DNA of 64,000 nucleotides, from NCBI RefSeq assembly GCF_025151535.1, contig NZ_CP102288.1, forward strand, positions 1,183,501 to 1,247,500, in the 5' to 3' direction. This document shows positions 17,769-28,690 of the stretch, piece after piece. The translations under genes were made by a program, and so were the position numbers. Numbering within the stretch: position 1 is the stretch's first letter; each line of letters starts with the position of its first letter. Source of the DNA: Segatella copri DSM 18205. Lineage in GTDB: Bacteria; Bacteroidota; Bacteroidia; Bacteroidales; Bacteroidaceae. The notes under the pieces were generated by a model. It saw nothing but the letters and a program-made list of their open reading frames with translations, did no database searches and had not been told where the DNA came from.

Positions 17769-19091
17769 ATGAAGGTAATGAAATTCGGAGGTACTTCTGT
17801 AGGCTCACCAGAGCGCATGAAGGGAGTAGCCTCTTTGGTTACAGAATCAGGTGAACCAACTTTCATCGTATTGTCTGCGATGAGCGGTACAACAAACTCT
17901 CTCGTTGAGATCTCTGACTATCTTTACAAGAAGAATCCAGAGGGCGCCAACGAGGTAATCAACAACTTGGAGAAGAAATACATGCAGCATGTAGAAGAAC
18001 TCTACTCTACCGAGGAGATGAAAAATACGACTCGTGAGTTCTTGCAGGGCGAATTCAACTATCTCCGCTCATTCACCAAAGACCTCTTCACTTCTTTCGA
18101 GGAGAAGAGCATCGTGGCTCAGGGCGAGATGATGAGCACCAACATGGTTGTAAACTACTTGAAGGAACAGGGTGTAAAGGCCGTATTGCTCAGTGCATTA
18201 GACTTTATGCGCACAGACAAGAACGCAGAACCGGATCCTCAGTACATCAAGGAGAAGTTGGCTGCTATCATGGAGCAGAACCAGGGCTATCAGATTTACA
18301 TCACTCAGGGATTCATCTGCCGCAACGCATACGGCGAGGTTGACAATCTGCAGCGTGGCGGTAGCGACTACACCGCATCTCTTATCGGTGCAGCTCTCCC
18401 AGCTGAAGAGATTCAGATCTGGACAGATATCGACGGAATGCACAACAACGACCCTCGTGTCGTAGAGCACACTGAAGCTGTCCGCCAGTTGAACTTCGAG
18501 GAGGCTGCTGAGTTGGCTTACTTCGGTGCCAAGATCCTCCACCCTACCTGTGTTCAGCCAGCTAAGTATGCAGGCATCCCTGTACGCTTGAAGAACACCA
18601 TGGATCCTAAGGCCGACGGTACAATCATCGACAATGTCATCGTACGCGGCAAGATCAAGGCTGTTGCTGCCAAGGACAACATCACAGCCATCAAGATCAA
18701 GAGTAGCCGCATGTTGCTCGCTACAGGTTTCCTACGCAAGGTATTCGAAATCTTCGAGAGCTATCAGACTCCAATTGATATGATTGCCACTTCTGAGGTG
18801 GGTGTCAGCATGAGTATTGATAATGATTCTCATCTTAACGACATCGTAAATGAGCTGAAGAAATATGGTACAGTAACTGTTGATTCTGATATGTGCATCA
18901 TCTGCGTTGTAGGTGATTTGGACTGGAGCAACGTTGGCTTCGAGACCATCGCTACCGATGCGATGAAGAACATTCCTGTACGCATGATTTCTTATGGTGG
19001 TTCTAACTACAACATCTCATTCCTCATCAGAGAGAAAGATAAGAAGCAGGCATTGCAGAACTTGAGCAACGTATTATTCGAGAAGAAGTAA
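17769..19091 (+). CDS. lysC: Aspartate kinase
   Basis: Phosphorylates aspartate at the start of lysine/diaminopimelate, threonine and methionine synthesis. The 440-aa protein starts with the kinase motif KFGGTSVGS (residues 4-12), has GRGGSDYTA-type loop as LQRGGSDYTASLIG and the WTDIDGMHNNDPR substrate segment. A C-terminal pair of ACT-like domains (about 290-440) should give feedback control, by which amino acid is not evident. It is a monofunctional enzyme, not fused to homoserine dehydrogenase. lysA lies downstream, so lysine/DAP is the likely main outlet. Confidence 0.95.
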   Translation: MKVMKFGGTSVGSPERMKGVASLVTESGEPTFIVLSAMSGTTNSLVEISDYLYKKNPEGANEVINNLEKKYMQHVEELYSTEEMKNTTREFLQGEFNYLRSFTKDLFTSFEEKSIVAQGEMMSTNMVVNYLKEQGVKAVLLSALDFMRTDKNAEPDPQYIKEKLAAIMEQNQGYQIYITQGFICRNAYGEVDNLQRGGSDYTASLIGAALPAEEIQIWTDIDGMHNNDPRVVEHTEAVRQLNFEEAAELAYFGAKILHPTCVQPAKYAGIPVRLKNTMDPKADGTIIDNVIVRGKIKAVAAKDNITAIKIKSSRMLLATGFLRKVFEIFESYQTPIDMIATSEVGVSMSIDNDSHLNDIVNELKKYGTVTVDSDMCIICVVGDLDWSNVGFETIATDAMKNIPVRMISYGGSNYNISFLIREKDKKQALQNLSNVLFEKK

Positions 19092-19101
19092 TGCAAATGA
19101 A

Positions 19102-19157
19102 AACGAAGAGTGAAAAGTGAAGAATTCGTATGTAATGCTTCCTATCCACTCTTCGTT
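19102..19157 (+). other. Inverted repeat between lysC and lysA
   Basis: Eleven-base arms AACGAAGAGTG (19102-19112) and CACTCTTCGTT (19147-19157) enclose 34 bases. There is no T-run, so it may stabilise the lysC message or attenuate weakly rather than terminate. Confidence 0.4.
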
Positions 19158-19206
19158 GGATATTCTGATTTAACTATAATAAGGTATTAATTTAAGATTA
19201 AGCGAA

Positions 19207-20364
19207 ATGAAAGGTACATTTCCGATAGATAAGTTTCAGGAGATACAGACTCCGTTCTACTATTACGACACCAATGTGTTGCGCCAGACATTGAAAACCA
19301 TCAATGAAGAGGCTGGCAAGCACGAGGGATTTGAAGTGCACTATGCCGTAAAGGCAAATGCCAACCCTAAGGTGCTCAATATCATCTGTCAGGCTGGTTT
19401 AGGAGCTGACTGTGTGAGCGGAGGAGAAATTCAGGCAGCCATCAAAGCCGGATTTCCAGCCAGCAAGATTGTTTACGCTGGTGTAGGTAAAAGCGATTGG
19501 GAAATCAACCTCGGATTGGAGAAAGGCATCTTCTGCTTCAATGTAGAAAGCATTCCGGAGTTGGAAATCATCAACGAACTGGCTGAAAAACAGAATAAGA
19601 TTGCGCAGGTTTGTTTCCGCATCAATCCGGATGTCGGCGCCCATACGCACGCTAACATCACAACAGGTCTGGCAGAAAACAAGTTCGGAATTGCCATGCG
19701 CGACATGGAAGCCGTAATCGAAGAGGCTGCCAAGATGAAGAACATCCAGTTCCTCGGACTGCACTTCCACATCGGAAGCCAGATTCTCGATATGGGTGAT
19801 TTCGAGGCACTCTGCAACCGTATCAACGAACTTCAGAACCAGCTCGAAGCTCATCACATCGTTGTGAAGAACATCAATGTGGGAGGCGGATTGGGCATTG
19901 ACTATAATCATCCAAACCGACAGCCAATCCCTAATTTCAAGGATTATTTCGATACATACGCAAAGAAACTGAAGTTGCGCGATGGTCAGAAGCTTCACTT
20001 CGAGTTGGGCCGCGCTGTAGTGGGTCAGATGGGTTCTCTCATCACCAAGACACTCTACATCAAGCAGGGCACAGCCAAGCAGTTTGCCATTGTGGATGCA
20101 GGAATGACTGACCTTATCCGTCCAGCTCTCTATCAGGCTTACCATAAGATTGAGAACATCTCAAGCGATGAACCTGTTGAAACTTACGACGTAGTAGGTC
20201 CTATCTGCGAATCAAGCGATGTCTTCGGCAAGGCTGTCGACATCAACAAAGCCCATCGCGGCGACCTCATCGCCCTCCGCTCAGCCGGAGCCTATGGTGA
20301 GATCATGGCGAGCCAGTATAACTGTCGCCAGTTGCCAAAGGGGTATATTACAGAAGACTTTTAA
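19207..20364 (+). CDS. lysA: Diaminopimelate decarboxylase
   Basis: Makes L-lysine from meso-diaminopimelate using PLP. The 385-aa fold-III decarboxylase has the PLP lysine in HYAVKANANP (Lys49), the glycine loop NVGGGLGIDY (PLP phosphate), HIGSQILD and the catalytic cysteine in VVGPICESSDVFG. Length is slightly short for the family (usually about 410-420), which is common in Bacteroidota. It follows lysC by 115 bases on the same strand. Confidence 0.94.
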   Translation: MKGTFPIDKFQEIQTPFYYYDTNVLRQTLKTINEEAGKHEGFEVHYAVKANANPKVLNIICQAGLGADCVSGGEIQAAIKAGFPASKIVYAGVGKSDWEINLGLEKGIFCFNVESIPELEIINELAEKQNKIAQVCFRINPDVGAHTHANITTGLAENKFGIAMRDMEAVIEEAAKMKNIQFLGLHFHIGSQILDMGDFEALCNRINELQNQLEAHHIVVKNINVGGGLGIDYNHPNRQPIPNFKDYFDTYAKKLKLRDGQKLHFELGRAVVGQMGSLITKTLYIKQGTAKQFAIVDAGMTDLIRPALYQAYHKIENISSDEPVETYDVVGPICESSDVFGKAVDINKAHRGDLIALRSAGAYGEIMASQYNCRQLPKGYITEDF

Positions 20365-20439
20365 TATAGTTGAAAGTTAAAAGTTAAGAGTTTATAGGAT
20401 TCTCCTTTCTCTAGCTTTCTATATTACGAGAAAAAGAAA

Positions 20440-21582
20440 ATGATGATCATTAGTACAACTACTATAATAGCAGGCGCAGTGGTGGTTTTATTAGCGGTTC
20501 TCGGATCGCTGATAAATCCATTTCTGCGCTCGTTGCGCTTTCAAAAAACAGAAACGGCAGAGAATCAACCTCCTGTCAGTATACTCATTACCGCACACGA
20601 TAATCTTGCTGAATTGGAGAGGAATCTCCCTATGTTCCTGCGTCAGCAGTACGCTGCCGACTATCAGGTAATCGTAGTCTGCCAGAGTACAGATGGCGAG
20701 ACACAGGATTTTCTGAAGCGAACAGCAGCCGAGAACCCTCATCTGTATTATACTTACATTCCTGAGAGTTCACGCTACATGAGCCGCAAGAAATTGCAGA
20801 TTACACTGGGTGTGAAGGCAGCCAAACATGAATGGATTATTCTGACTGAACCTAATTGCCGCCCAAGCAACGACAAGTGGCTGCAAACCATGGCCCGTCA
20901 ATGTCAGGACCCAAACCATCTGGTATTGGGATATGTAGCCCTTGATGAGGAAACCAAGAGCATACGCCGTTTCGACAGCATCCGCAAGGCTTACTATGTT
21001 TTGCGCCGTGCCCAGCAGACCTATGGTTATCGCAGCCACATGCCAAACGTAGCGTTCCGCAAGAGCGACTTCATGAAGGAACAGGGCTATCAGGGCAACC
21101 TGGAATATGTTCGCGGCGAATACGATTTTCTCGTCAACAAGTATGCCCATTATGGCGATACTGCTACAGAACTGGATTGCGATGCATGGCTCATCCGCGA
21201 AGCACCATCGAACAAGAGCTGGCACAATGCCCACCTCTATCTGCAGGCTTCACGCAGGAGTTTGGAAAGAGCCGGTTCCATGCGAACCCTCATGTTCTTT
21301 GACCATCTCATGCCACATCTCAGCCTGATAGCAACACTGGCCGTTGCAGCCTACTCTATCCTCATGAAGAATTGGATTCTTACAGGATGCGCAGGTTTCA
21401 GTTTCCTCCTGCTGTTCATCGTGAGAATGCTGATAGCCAACAAGGCCATCAGACACTTTGATGACGGAATAGCGATGTTCAAACTGCCATTCTTCGAATA
21501 TGGAATTATCTGGAGAAATCTGGCTACCAAATTGCGCTATTGGCGGGCTGACAAAAACGATTTCACTTCTCATAAACTCTAA
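20440..21582 (+). CDS. Membrane-anchored family 2 glycosyltransferase
   Basis: The 380-aa protein has an N-terminal membrane helix (about residues 4-26), a GT-A domain (about 46-270) starting PPVSILITAHDNLAELERNL, with an acidic LTEPNCRPSND stretch at the usual DxD place, and one or two helices near the C-terminus (about 290-335). It probably builds a surface glycan from a nucleotide sugar. The neighbour downstream also looks glycan related. Donor and acceptor are unknown. The usual DxD is not clear, so activity cannot be assumed. Confidence 0.8.
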   Translation: MMIISTTTIIAGAVVVLLAVLGSLINPFLRSLRFQKTETAENQPPVSILITAHDNLAELERNLPMFLRQQYAADYQVIVVCQSTDGETQDFLKRTAAENPHLYYTYIPESSRYMSRKKLQITLGVKAAKHEWIILTEPNCRPSNDKWLQTMARQCQDPNHLVLGYVALDEETKSIRRFDSIRKAYYVLRRAQQTYGYRSHMPNVAFRKSDFMKEQGYQGNLEYVRGEYDFLVNKYAHYGDTATELDCDAWLIREAPSNKSWHNAHLYLQASRRSLERAGSMRTLMFFDHLMPHLSLIATLAVAAYSILMKNWILTGCAGFSFLLLFIVRMLIANKAIRHFDDGIAMFKLPFFEYGIIWRNLATKLRYWRADKNDFTSHKL

Positions 21583-21645
21583 ACAGGGTAAAAAGGAAGT
21601 AACAGTCTATCAGAATAATAACAGTTAAAAATAACCGACAGAACG

Positions 21646-22419
21646 ATGAAAGTATATTTGTTCATTTCCAACCATAAGAAGTTGCTGAAGATGTATCTTC
21701 CATACATCGAAGCCTTGAATAAGCAGCTCGACATCACCAACAGCCTGGTTGATGCCGACATTGTGTTGATCATAGGAGCATGGACATGGCAGGGAGCCCA
21801 GATAGCAAAGAAAGCAAAGCAGATGGACATTCCCTACATCGTTTGTCCACTAGGCGATATTTCTGAGAGAAACTGCAAGAACCCTTACTTGAAGCGTTCA
21901 CTGCAACAGTCTATGTATCAGAAAGCCATGTACGCCAAAGCCAACCTCATAGTAGCTACTACCCCTATGGAGAAAAACTATCTGGAAAAGAAAGGTTGGA
22001 ACAAGCGCATCGCCCTGATTCGCTATGCAGGCTACAGTCATCTTACCAACACTGAAGCCATGATGCAAAACTGGCAGGAGACGGATGAGGAGACGCTGGC
22101 AGTCTTCGAGCAGCAAAAGGCAGAAGCCATCGCTGCCCAAACCAAACAGGCAATCATCGCACAGATTATGCAGATAAAAAGCCGCATGCCGCATCAGAAT
22201 ATTCCGCAAAAATATCTTGACGATTTACACACTCTGCTCTATGCTGATGATTATGATGAGGATGCTATCAAGCAAGAACTGGCAGAGAAGAAACTCTCTT
22301 CATATGCCGCCTCCGTTTTCCAGACCATGACAGATAAAACAGGACTCACAGAAGGCTTCATGCCGATTCCTGCCAAAAAGGGCAGAAAGAGTAAAGAGAT
22401 TCTGAAATTTGTGAAATAA
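21646..22419 (+). CDS. Glycosyltransferase-like protein of unknown function
   Basis: This 257-aa protein starts with a Rossmann-like half resembling the N-terminal lobe of GT4 glycosyltransferases (DADIVLIIGAWTWQGAQIA, IPYIVCPLGDISERN, ANLIVATTPMEKNYL, IALIRYAGYSH). Instead of a second Rossmann lobe it continues with a long charged helical tail (about 145-235) and a basic end (KKGRKSKEILKFVK). The nucleotide-sugar site of GT4 enzymes normally lies in the missing lobe, so it may bind rather than transfer. It lies between the GT2 gene and hrpB, all on one strand. Confidence 0.6.
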   Translation: MKVYLFISNHKKLLKMYLPYIEALNKQLDITNSLVDADIVLIIGAWTWQGAQIAKKAKQMDIPYIVCPLGDISERNCKNPYLKRSLQQSMYQKAMYAKANLIVATTPMEKNYLEKKGWNKRIALIRYAGYSHLTNTEAMMQNWQETDEETLAVFEQQKAEAIAAQTKQAIIAQIMQIKSRMPHQNIPQKYLDDLHTLLYADDYDEDAIKQELAEKKLSSYAASVFQTMTDKTGLTEGFMPIPAKKGRKSKEILKFVK

Positions 22420-22450
22420 AAGAAATCTGAAGTTTGTGAAATAAGAAGAA

Positions 22451-25030
22451 ATGAACTTAGATAGAATAGAACAGCAGGCTGGTCATCTGCCAGCTTACCA
22501 GATAGCCGACTCAGTCAATGAAGCATTGATGGAGTCGGCTAACCTTGTTATTACAGCTCCTCCTGGAGCCGGTAAATCTACCCTCCTCCCGCTCACCATT
22601 CTGCGGGGCATGAGTGATCAGGCATTGGAAGGCTTCATCCATGATCATCTTAAAAGTCAGGGTAAGATTCTGATGCTCGAACCGCGCCGCCTGGCTGCTC
22701 GCCAGATAGCCGAACGGATGGCACAGATTCTGGGAGAACCCGTGGGCAAAACCATCGGCTATCGGGTAAGATTCGAAAGCAAGGTTTCGGATGATACACG
22801 CATCGAAGTCCTTACCGAGGGCATTCTCACCCGAATGCTGGTCAATGATGCTACACTCGAAGGCGTTTCGTGCCTCATCTTTGATGAGTTTCATGAGCGC
22901 AGCATCAATTCCGATCTGGCGTTAGCGCTGGCCCGGCAAACACAGGAAATCATCCGCCCCGACCTGAAGCTCATTATCATGTCAGCAACAATCGATGCTT
23001 CTATCATCTGTCAGGCACTTCAGGCTCCGCTTATCGAGAGTAAAGGCAAAATGTTTCCGATAGAAACCGTTTATGCAGACCACGACATCGACAGATATCA
23101 GGTAGCACAGGAAATGGCAGCCACTATCTGTCAGGCTTTCAGAAACCAGGAAGGTGACATTCTTGCCTTTCTGCCGGGACAGGGAGAAATCATGAAATGC
23201 GAAGAACTGCTTCGCTCTGTCCTGCCCTCAGCCACTCTTTACCCGCTATACGGTAACCTCTCGCCAGAAAAGCAACGGCTCGCCATCGCTCCTTCCAAAC
23301 CGGGTGAACGAAAAATCGTACTGGCCACTCCTATCGCCGAAACTTCTCTCACCATCGAAGGAGTAAGAATCGTTGTGGATTCCGGACTCTGCCGAAAACT
23401 GGTTTATGATGCCCGTACAGGCTTGAGCCATCTCGAAACCGTTCGTATCAGTCAGGACATGGCTACGCAACGAAGGGGGCGTGCGGGCAGAATCACATCA
23501 GGCGTATGTTACCGGCTTTGGACACAGACCTCGGAACATCTGATGCCAGAACAACGGCTGCCCGAAATACTGGATGCAGATCTCTCTTCGATGGTTCTCG
23601 ACATTGCAGCTTTCGGGGAAAACAAACCGGAACTGCTGCCTTGGCTCACCCTTCCTCCCAAGGGCAACCTCGTATTGGCACAGCAACTTCTTATGTCGCT
23701 CAACGCTCTCACTCCTGATCATGATGTTCACGCTCTCAGTGGCAGCATCACCGAAGAAGGCAGCAGAATGGCTCAACTTCCTTGTCATCCGCGCATTGCC
23801 AAGATGATGATCAGCAGCGATTCTCCGGCGATCCAAGCCCTGGCCTGCGACATTGCTGCTCTGCTGGAAGAGAAAGACCCGATGGGCGAAAATGAAGATT
23901 CAGACATGACGCTCCGCCTTTCTATCCTCCGTTCCGCACGCTGCAAGAAAAATCTGGGGCGTTGGAACCGTATCGCTCAGATTGCCCAGGAATACAGGAA
24001 GATGCTGCGTATCAGGGAAGACAACGAGCCAATTGATGCTGAGGAAGTGGGCCATCTCATCGCCCTAGCCTACCCTGAGCGCATCGCCCATGCCACCGAC
24101 CATGCGGGCAACTTCAAGATGTCGAATGGCAACACGATTTTCATCGACCCGTGCGACAGCATGGCAGCAAACGAATGGCTTGCCATCGCATCACTCAACC
24201 TCGATTCAACCTCATCATCCAGTTCTGGGCAGGGACGGAAAGGAAGGGTATTTCTCTCAGCCCCCGTCAACTGGAAGAACCTGCCGGCACAAACCTGCGA
24301 GAATATTTCATGGGACAGCAAAGCGCTGGCAGTAAAGATGCAACAGGAAACACGGATAGGAGCGCTCATCATAGACAGCAAGCCGATACAAAATGCCAAC
24401 CGAGAGACTGTTTCTAATATTATCTGTGAAGCTGCCAGAAAAGACGGACTCAGTATGTTCGATTGGAACGAATCGGTTCATCGTCTGCAACAGCGCGTGG
24501 CGCAAGTAGCTGAGTGGCATCCGGAGTTGGAGATTCCCGACCTGTCAACAGAGCATCTCCTGACAACAGCCCAAGCGTGGCTCCCTTTCTATCTCGAAGA
24601 AGGTGGTAAGATGAAGACTTCTGTTACTGAGCTGAAGAAACTCAACCTGTGCGAAATCCTTTGGAACATCCTTCCTTATGAGCTTCAGCAGGAGATAGAC
24701 CGCCTTGCTCCCACCCACATCCGTGTGCCATCGGGCAGCAATATCCGCATCGATTACCGCCTGGGGGCCGAAGCCCCGGTTCTGAGTGTGCGGCTTCAGG
24801 AGTGTTTCGGAATGACATCAACTCCCACTGTCGATGCAGGCAGACAGCCCCTTCTGCTTGAGTTGTTATCTCCCGGTTTCAAGCCAGTTCAACTTACTCA
24901 GGATCTCGCAAGTTTTTGGCAAGGCACTTATTTCGAAGTCCGCAAAGAACTGAAGCGCCGATACCCTAAGCATTTCTGGCCGGAGAATCCGTTAGAGAGC
25001 CAGGCCGTGAGAGGTGTCAAACGATGGTGA
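22451..25030 (+). CDS. hrpB: ATP-dependent helicase HrpB
   Basis: HrpB is a DEAH-family helicase whose cellular substrate is poorly known. The 859-aa protein has Walker [10 protein letters not shown] (36-44), DEFH box FDEFHERS (about 142-149), SAT motif and a motif VI with [10 protein letters not shown]2 and OB-like regions and the HrpB-specific C-terminal domain follow, ending in the usual [10 protein letters not shown]. Length is normal. Its last 14 bases overlap the convergent DUF5675 gene, which marks the left edge of the accessory island. Confidence 0.95.
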   Translation: MNLDRIEQQAGHLPAYQIADSVNEALMESANLVITAPPGAGKSTLLPLTILRGMSDQALEGFIHDHLKSQGKILMLEPRRLAARQIAERMAQILGEPVGKTIGYRVRFESKVSDDTRIEVLTEGILTRMLVNDATLEGVSCLIFDEFHERSINSDLALALARQTQEIIRPDLKLIIMSATIDASIICQALQAPLIESKGKMFPIETVYADHDIDRYQVAQEMAATICQAFRNQEGDILAFLPGQGEIMKCEELLRSVLPSATLYPLYGNLSPEKQRLAIAPSKPGERKIVLATPIAETSLTIEGVRIVVDSGLCRKLVYDARTGLSHLETVRISQDMATQRRGRAGRITSGVCYRLWTQTSEHLMPEQRLPEILDADLSSMVLDIAAFGENKPELLPWLTLPPKGNLVLAQQLLMSLNALTPDHDVHALSGSITEEGSRMAQLPCHPRIAKMMISSDSPAIQALACDIAALLEEKDPMGENEDSDMTLRLSILRSARCKKNLGRWNRIAQIAQEYRKMLRIREDNEPIDAEEVGHLIALAYPERIAHATDHAGNFKMSNGNTIFIDPCDSMAANEWLAIASLNLDSTSSSSSGQGRKGRVFLSAPVNWKNLPAQTCENISWDSKALAVKMQQETRIGALIIDSKPIQNANRETVSNIICEAARKDGLSMFDWNESVHRLQQRVAQVAEWHPELEIPDLSTEHLLTTAQAWLPFYLEEGGKMKTSVTELKKLNLCEILWNILPYELQQEIDRLAPTHIRVPSGSNIRIDYRLGAEAPVLSVRLQECFGMTSTPTVDAGRQPLLLELLSPGFKPVQLTQDLASFWQGTYFEVRKELKRRYPKHFWPENPLESQAVRGVKRW

Positions 25031-25577
25031 TCCAGATGCTCTCGCCTCGGTCTCTCGCCGCCGTGATGGCATTGACGAGGCGATGCAGCCAGATGCGGGA
25101 GTTTACCACCATGCCTCGGAGTTTGTTTTCGCCCGGCAGGATGCAGCCCTGCGTATCATCGGGGTAGTTACCGGCATGGATGCGGATGCCCTCAAAGCCA
25201 GGAACGCCCTGCAGCAGGGGCAGCCACTGCTTGAATCTCGGCGACTTGGTGATGAGCACGGGATAAGTGCCCTCGGGTATGGCAGTCTTGCCCTTCATCT
25301 TCTGCGCCTTCTTCTCCGACACTCGCCCCAGACGCACATTCTCCTCTTGGGGCAACAGGGTGATTCCCAGCAGGTTGCGCCACGTTGGCTCCAGGGTATC
25401 GCAGAAGTAGTGCTCCCCGTCCAGTTTGCCCACATCTACCACATGGCAGAAGCTGCGCTTCTGGTCCTTATTGAGCGTATAGTTCACCTTGCGCTCCACC
25501 TCCTCGTCCTTCAGGATATACATACGCCCTATGGTGTAAGTATTCTGCTTAGCTATTCTTTTGAGTACGATTTCCAT
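25017..25577 (-). CDS. DUF5675 family protein, L,D-transpeptidase-like motif
   Basis: The 186-aa protein matches DUF5675 (conserved [20 protein letters not shown] and [13 protein letters not shown] at about 106-150). It contains a [12 protein letters not shown] segment, a His and a Cys spaced as in L,D-transpeptidase or murein-handling folds; that similarity is my reading, not an established activity. In related Bacteroidota cassettes an N-acetylmuramoyl-alanine amidase takes this position, so a peptidoglycan role is plausible. It starts 8 bases after the VirE-like gene and is probably translationally coupled. Its 3' end overlaps hrpB by 14 bases. Confidence 0.75.
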   Translation of the reverse strand: MEIVLKRIAKQNTYTIGRMYILKDEEVERKVNYTLNKDQKRSFCHVVDVGKLDGEHYFCDTLEPTWRNLLGITLLPQEENVRLGRVSEKKAQKMKGKTAIPEGTYPVLITKSPRFKQWLPLLQGVPGFEGIRIHAGNYPDDTQGCILPGENKLRGMVVNSRIWLHRLVNAITAARDRGESIWITIV

Positions 25578-25585
25578 AATTGTTT

Positions 25586-28057
25586 CTATTTAGATTCTTT
25601 TTTGAGAAAACATAGCTTGCGATAAAAACTGTAATTACCGTAATTGTAATAGCAATGGCTGTTATCAGCTTTGTCATTACCAGCATTAACGCCTTGTTCG
25701 CCTGCCTCCACTTTCACGATATACTTTCTGAACACCCAGGTGGCTATCATCCGTCGGGTGCCCTTGGTATCCAGCCCCAAGTCGCTTCTCAACTGCTCAG
25801 CCTGCTGATAAGAGAACTCATTTGGCAGAAGTTGCAGCATATTGGAAGGCCCTCTTTTGCTCGACTTCACTCCCTCCTGCTCCGCCTTCACGATAGCATC
25901 TCGGAAGAATCTCATCTTGCAGTACAGGTCATACTGCTCGCTCCAGCGCACAAACTCCTCTATCTCGGATTCCCATTGGCAACCATTCGCCACATAGAGC
26001 ACGCAAGCCTTCAGATAGGCAATGACATTGGCTCTGAACGAGAGGTTCTCGTAAACCCTGTCTTGGCTCATACGGGCAAAGTCGGCATTCTCCTCTTTCA
26101 GCTTCTGTGCCAAGGCGAAAGCCTCAGGGCAATTGATAGTACCAGAAGCCATGTTAAGATGCTCGATATAGGGTTTTAAGTTCTCTCTGAATGTGTCATC
26201 GTATGTGCCATAGACAGGCATCTCGGCTCCTATCTCACGCTCTGGGATAGTACAGAAGTTGATTCTGGAGATAGGACCATCGGTCAATACCTTGGAGAAA
26301 TATCGGATACCCTTGTTGATGGTGGTCGAGGCATTCCAGTTAAATCGGATGGTTACTCGCTCCGTAACACTCTGCGTGCCCACTCGGGTTTGTCCATATT
26401 GATTACCAGGGTCGAAGGCGAGGCACATGATACGAAACTGCTGGTTGCCAATGCCCCTTAGGTTATCAAACTGGTCTATCTCGTTGAGAGCAGTATAGAG
26501 GAAATGCTCCTGCGCCTCAGCGGTACGCATCACGAAGGCAGGGTTGGTCATATCGGCGTCTATCTCCTGGATCACGAGATTTTCAGGTCGCTTACGCTTA
26601 TCCTTGTTAGCACCTTTTCTTGTCACCTCATCCTTCCACTCCTTCTCTCGTTTCAGGTTATCTTTGTCTCGTTTTCTGATATCTTCCATAATCAGGTTGA
26701 TAGGCATCTGCACGCAGTTCTTTCCTGCGCCCGTACCAGCTAAGAGACAACACATTAGCGTAGCCTCATGCTCCACATTGTCGATGTAATTAAAATAGGT
26801 GCGGCAGAGGTGGGTGGCTAGCGGAGGAAAGATGGCATGGGCTACGGCAGGCTTATAGATATCCGGTGTCTGAGACACGAGGAGCTCCACGAGCTTAGGC
26901 AGCTTCTTCGGCATCTCGGGCGGAGCGGGGTAATCATCTTCACAGTTAGGAGTTTGGAGTGAGGAATTAGGAGTTGAGAGAGTCGCTTGCTTCTCTGCTT
27001 GCGCATTGATGCGGATCACATCTCTAGAGAATGGCTTCGAACTGTCTCCATATTTCTCATAGAAGTCATGGATCAGCTGCTGGCAGTCACGCTCTTGGGC
27101 GAAGCTAGGCATCTTCACTGCCACTACTCTTCTCAGCTCCTCTTCGCTCATCACCCTGCTCGCTCCTGCGCTCATGATGGCAAGAAGTGAGGAGTGGCGA
27201 GAGCCCTCGGTATCGATATTCACATTCTTCAGTCCTGCCGACTCCGTGAAGAGGTCGAAGGCTATCAGGCTCTTCTCGCTGGCGGTACCAGAGGTTGGTA
27301 ATCCGTCAGGAATCTGATAGCCTCCAGCAGAGCCATGAGAAACAGCAGGATTGCCGTTAGAGCCCGAAAGTCGATTTGTTTGAACATTCTGTTGAGTATT
27401 TACGGTTGATGGTTTGATATTGATTTCGTAAGGCTGGTTAGCCTTGCCTCTGCCGTCGATGGTGAGACCACGCTTCAGATAAGCCTCTCTGCGAGCCTTC
27501 AGTTCATCGGCAGGAAGCACGGCATACCAGTCCTTGGAGCGATAGATCTCCGAGTCCTGATCCGTGATAAAGAGGATTCTCTCTGGGGTGAAGCAACTCT
27601 CATCGCAGGGCACGCCAAGTGCCTTACAATACGCTCTCTGCGTCTCCTCGATAGTCATACCTATCGGCATTCGGATGTCGATGTGGAGTTTCTTACGAGC
27701 CGAGTATTCCAGATGCAGTAGCATTCCCTTCCAGATGGAGTCGCTGCAATTCAGCTGCCTTGCCATTTCGATGGCGATACCCACCAGTTCCTTATCGTCG
27801 ATGTCGATGGTGGTCTGGAAGAGAAAACTCGTAGGGTCAGCATCCTTCTGCGAGCGATGATTCTTGAGGAATCGGCTGTAGTGGCCGCAGCGGAAGGGCA
27901 TCAGCCCCTTCAGTTTGTCATTGCCCCCACGTATCTGCTCCACCATATCGTGGAGCCAAGGCTGAGCTATCAGCTTGTCATATTCAGCCAGGGGCAGGCA
28001 GCTGGCGCTGCCCTTATTGCCCCCACGCTGAGGATTCATTGCAATAAAGTGGTTCAT
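25586..28057 (-). CDS. VirE / BT4734-like and DUF3987 protein
   Basis: This 823-aa protein combines a BT4734/VirE-type N-terminal domain (about residues 45-215), which resembles primase/polymerase-like regions, with a DUF3987 ATPase-like domain (about 370-760). It has a P-loop-like GTGAGKNC (about 437-444). A Ser/Asn/Gly-rich linker (about 215-270) separates them. Such proteins are frequent in Bacteroidota mobile cassettes, sometimes labelled helicase or mobilisation protein; the biochemical function is unproven. The C-terminus is low complexity ([13 protein letters not shown]). It is the middle gene of a leftward operon. Confidence 0.8.
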   Translation of the reverse strand: MNHFIAMNPQRGGNKGSASCLPLAEYDKLIAQPWLHDMVEQIRGGNDKLKGLMPFRCGHYSRFLKNHRSQKDADPTSFLFQTTIDIDDKELVGIAIEMARQLNCSDSIWKGMLLHLEYSARKKLHIDIRMPIGMTIEETQRAYCKALGVPCDESCFTPERILFITDQDSEIYRSKDWYAVLPADELKARREAYLKRGLTIDGRGKANQPYEINIKPSTVNTQQNVQTNRLSGSNGNPAVSHGSAGGYQIPDGLPTSGTASEKSLIAFDLFTESAGLKNVNIDTEGSRHSSLLAIMSAGASRVMSEEELRRVVAVKMPSFAQERDCQQLIHDFYEKYGDSSKPFSRDVIRINAQAEKQATLSTPNSSLQTPNCEDDYPAPPEMPKKLPKLVELLVSQTPDIYKPAVAHAIFPPLATHLCRTYFNYIDNVEHEATLMCCLLAGTGAGKNCVQMPINLIMEDIRKRDKDNLKREKEWKDEVTRKGANKDKRKRPENLVIQEIDADMTNPAFVMRTAEAQEHFLYTALNEIDQFDNLRGIGNQQFRIMCLAFDPGNQYGQTRVGTQSVTERVTIRFNWNASTTINKGIRYFSKVLTDGPISRINFCTIPEREIGAEMPVYGTYDDTFRENLKPYIEHLNMASGTINCPEAFALAQKLKEENADFARMSQDRVYENLSFRANVIAYLKACVLYVANGCQWESEIEEFVRWSEQYDLYCKMRFFRDAIVKAEQEGVKSSKRGPSNMLQLLPNEFSYQQAEQLRSDLGLDTKGTRRMIATWVFRKYIVKVEAGEQGVNAGNDKADNSHCYYNYGNYSFYRKLCFLKKESK

Positions 28058-28091
28058 GCTTAATTATACATTATTAATTATACATTATCTA

Positions 28092-28502
28092 TTACTCCTT
28101 ATAGTCCTCCCACTCCACATTTTCCTTGAAGGGCTTGATAGCCTTCACCATCTCCTGGTGCTCACCCTTGAGACAGCGCAGAATCTCCGCCTTGCTCATG
28201 TCCTTGGAGAAGGCATAGTTCACTTGCACGGTTCGCTTGCTAGTGCGCACCACCCCATGCTTGGTCTTGAGAATCTCCGTGAAGGGCTTCTCTCGCTTGC
28301 CCTGCACATAAGGCTTGAAGTCCACCCAGTCGCCTCGCCCATTCTCGCCACCCGAGAATATCATCCTGCCCCTGATCACCTGCGGCTTGTCACTGATTAC
28401 CTCCGTCTCGTTCCATGGCGCCTTGCGCACTGATACGTTACCATTCTCCTCGGTGATCACAGCACCGTCTACCTTTACTGCATTGATTAGTCTTGTAAAC
28501 AT
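28092..28502 (-). CDS. Small conserved protein upstream of VirE-type genes
   Basis: I place the start at ATG 28502 (136 aa, beginning MFTRLINAVKVDGAVIT), since the open frame upstream would need a TTG within the leader. The protein has an N-terminal beta-rich part (about 1-85) and a helical C-terminus with a charged segment (SKAEILRCLKGEHQEMVKAI). I recognise it only as a usual companion of VirE/DUF3987 genes. The fold looks HU-unrelated and could be a single-strand-binding or accessory protein; no function is known. It ends 34 bases before the VirE-like gene. Confidence 0.6.
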   Translation of the reverse strand: MFTRLINAVKVDGAVITEENGNVSVRKAPWNETEVISDKPQVIRGRMIFSGGENGRGDWVDFKPYVQGKREKPFTEILKTKHGVVRTSKRTVQVNYAFSKDMSKAEILRCLKGEHQEMVKAIKPFKENVEWEDYKE

Positions 28503-28544
28503 ATTATATGTATTAAAAGATTGAGAACCCGCAATACGCAAAGT

Positions 28545-28581
28545 CCCCGCAACCAGACGCGCTGTGCATCTGATTACGGGG
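28545..28581 (-). promoter_or_regulatory. 5' leader hairpin of the VirE operon
   Basis: On the minus strand the 13-base arms 28581-28569 and 28557-28545 pair fully (two G-U pairs) around an 11-base loop. The arm starts almost at the predicted transcription start, so the message would begin with a strong stem-loop. It may regulate or protect the transcript. Confidence 0.6.
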
Positions 28582-28582
28582 G

Positions 28583-28590
28583 CAAAGGTA
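28583..28590 (-). promoter_or_regulatory. -7 box of the VirE operon promoter
   Basis: TACCTTTG on the minus strand; the -33 region is a poor match (GTTTC). It would start the transcript in the leader hairpin just downstream. Confidence 0.6.
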
Positions 28591-28611
28591 CTAAGAGTTT
28601 TTGAAACTTAC

Positions 28612-28664
28612 CTGCCACGGGGTTGCCCCGTCCATGTGCCACGGGGTAGCCCCGGGGTAGGCAG
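28612..28664. repeat. Two-unit GC-rich palindromic repeat
   Basis: TGCCACGGGGTTGCCCC and TGCCACGGGGTAGCCCC occur 25 bases apart, each able to fold on itself (ACGGGG with CCCCGT). They stand out in an otherwise AT-rich region just upstream of the VirE operon promoter. Confidence 0.65.
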
Positions 28665-28690
28665 GAAAGAATTACGCAACATATTAAATA

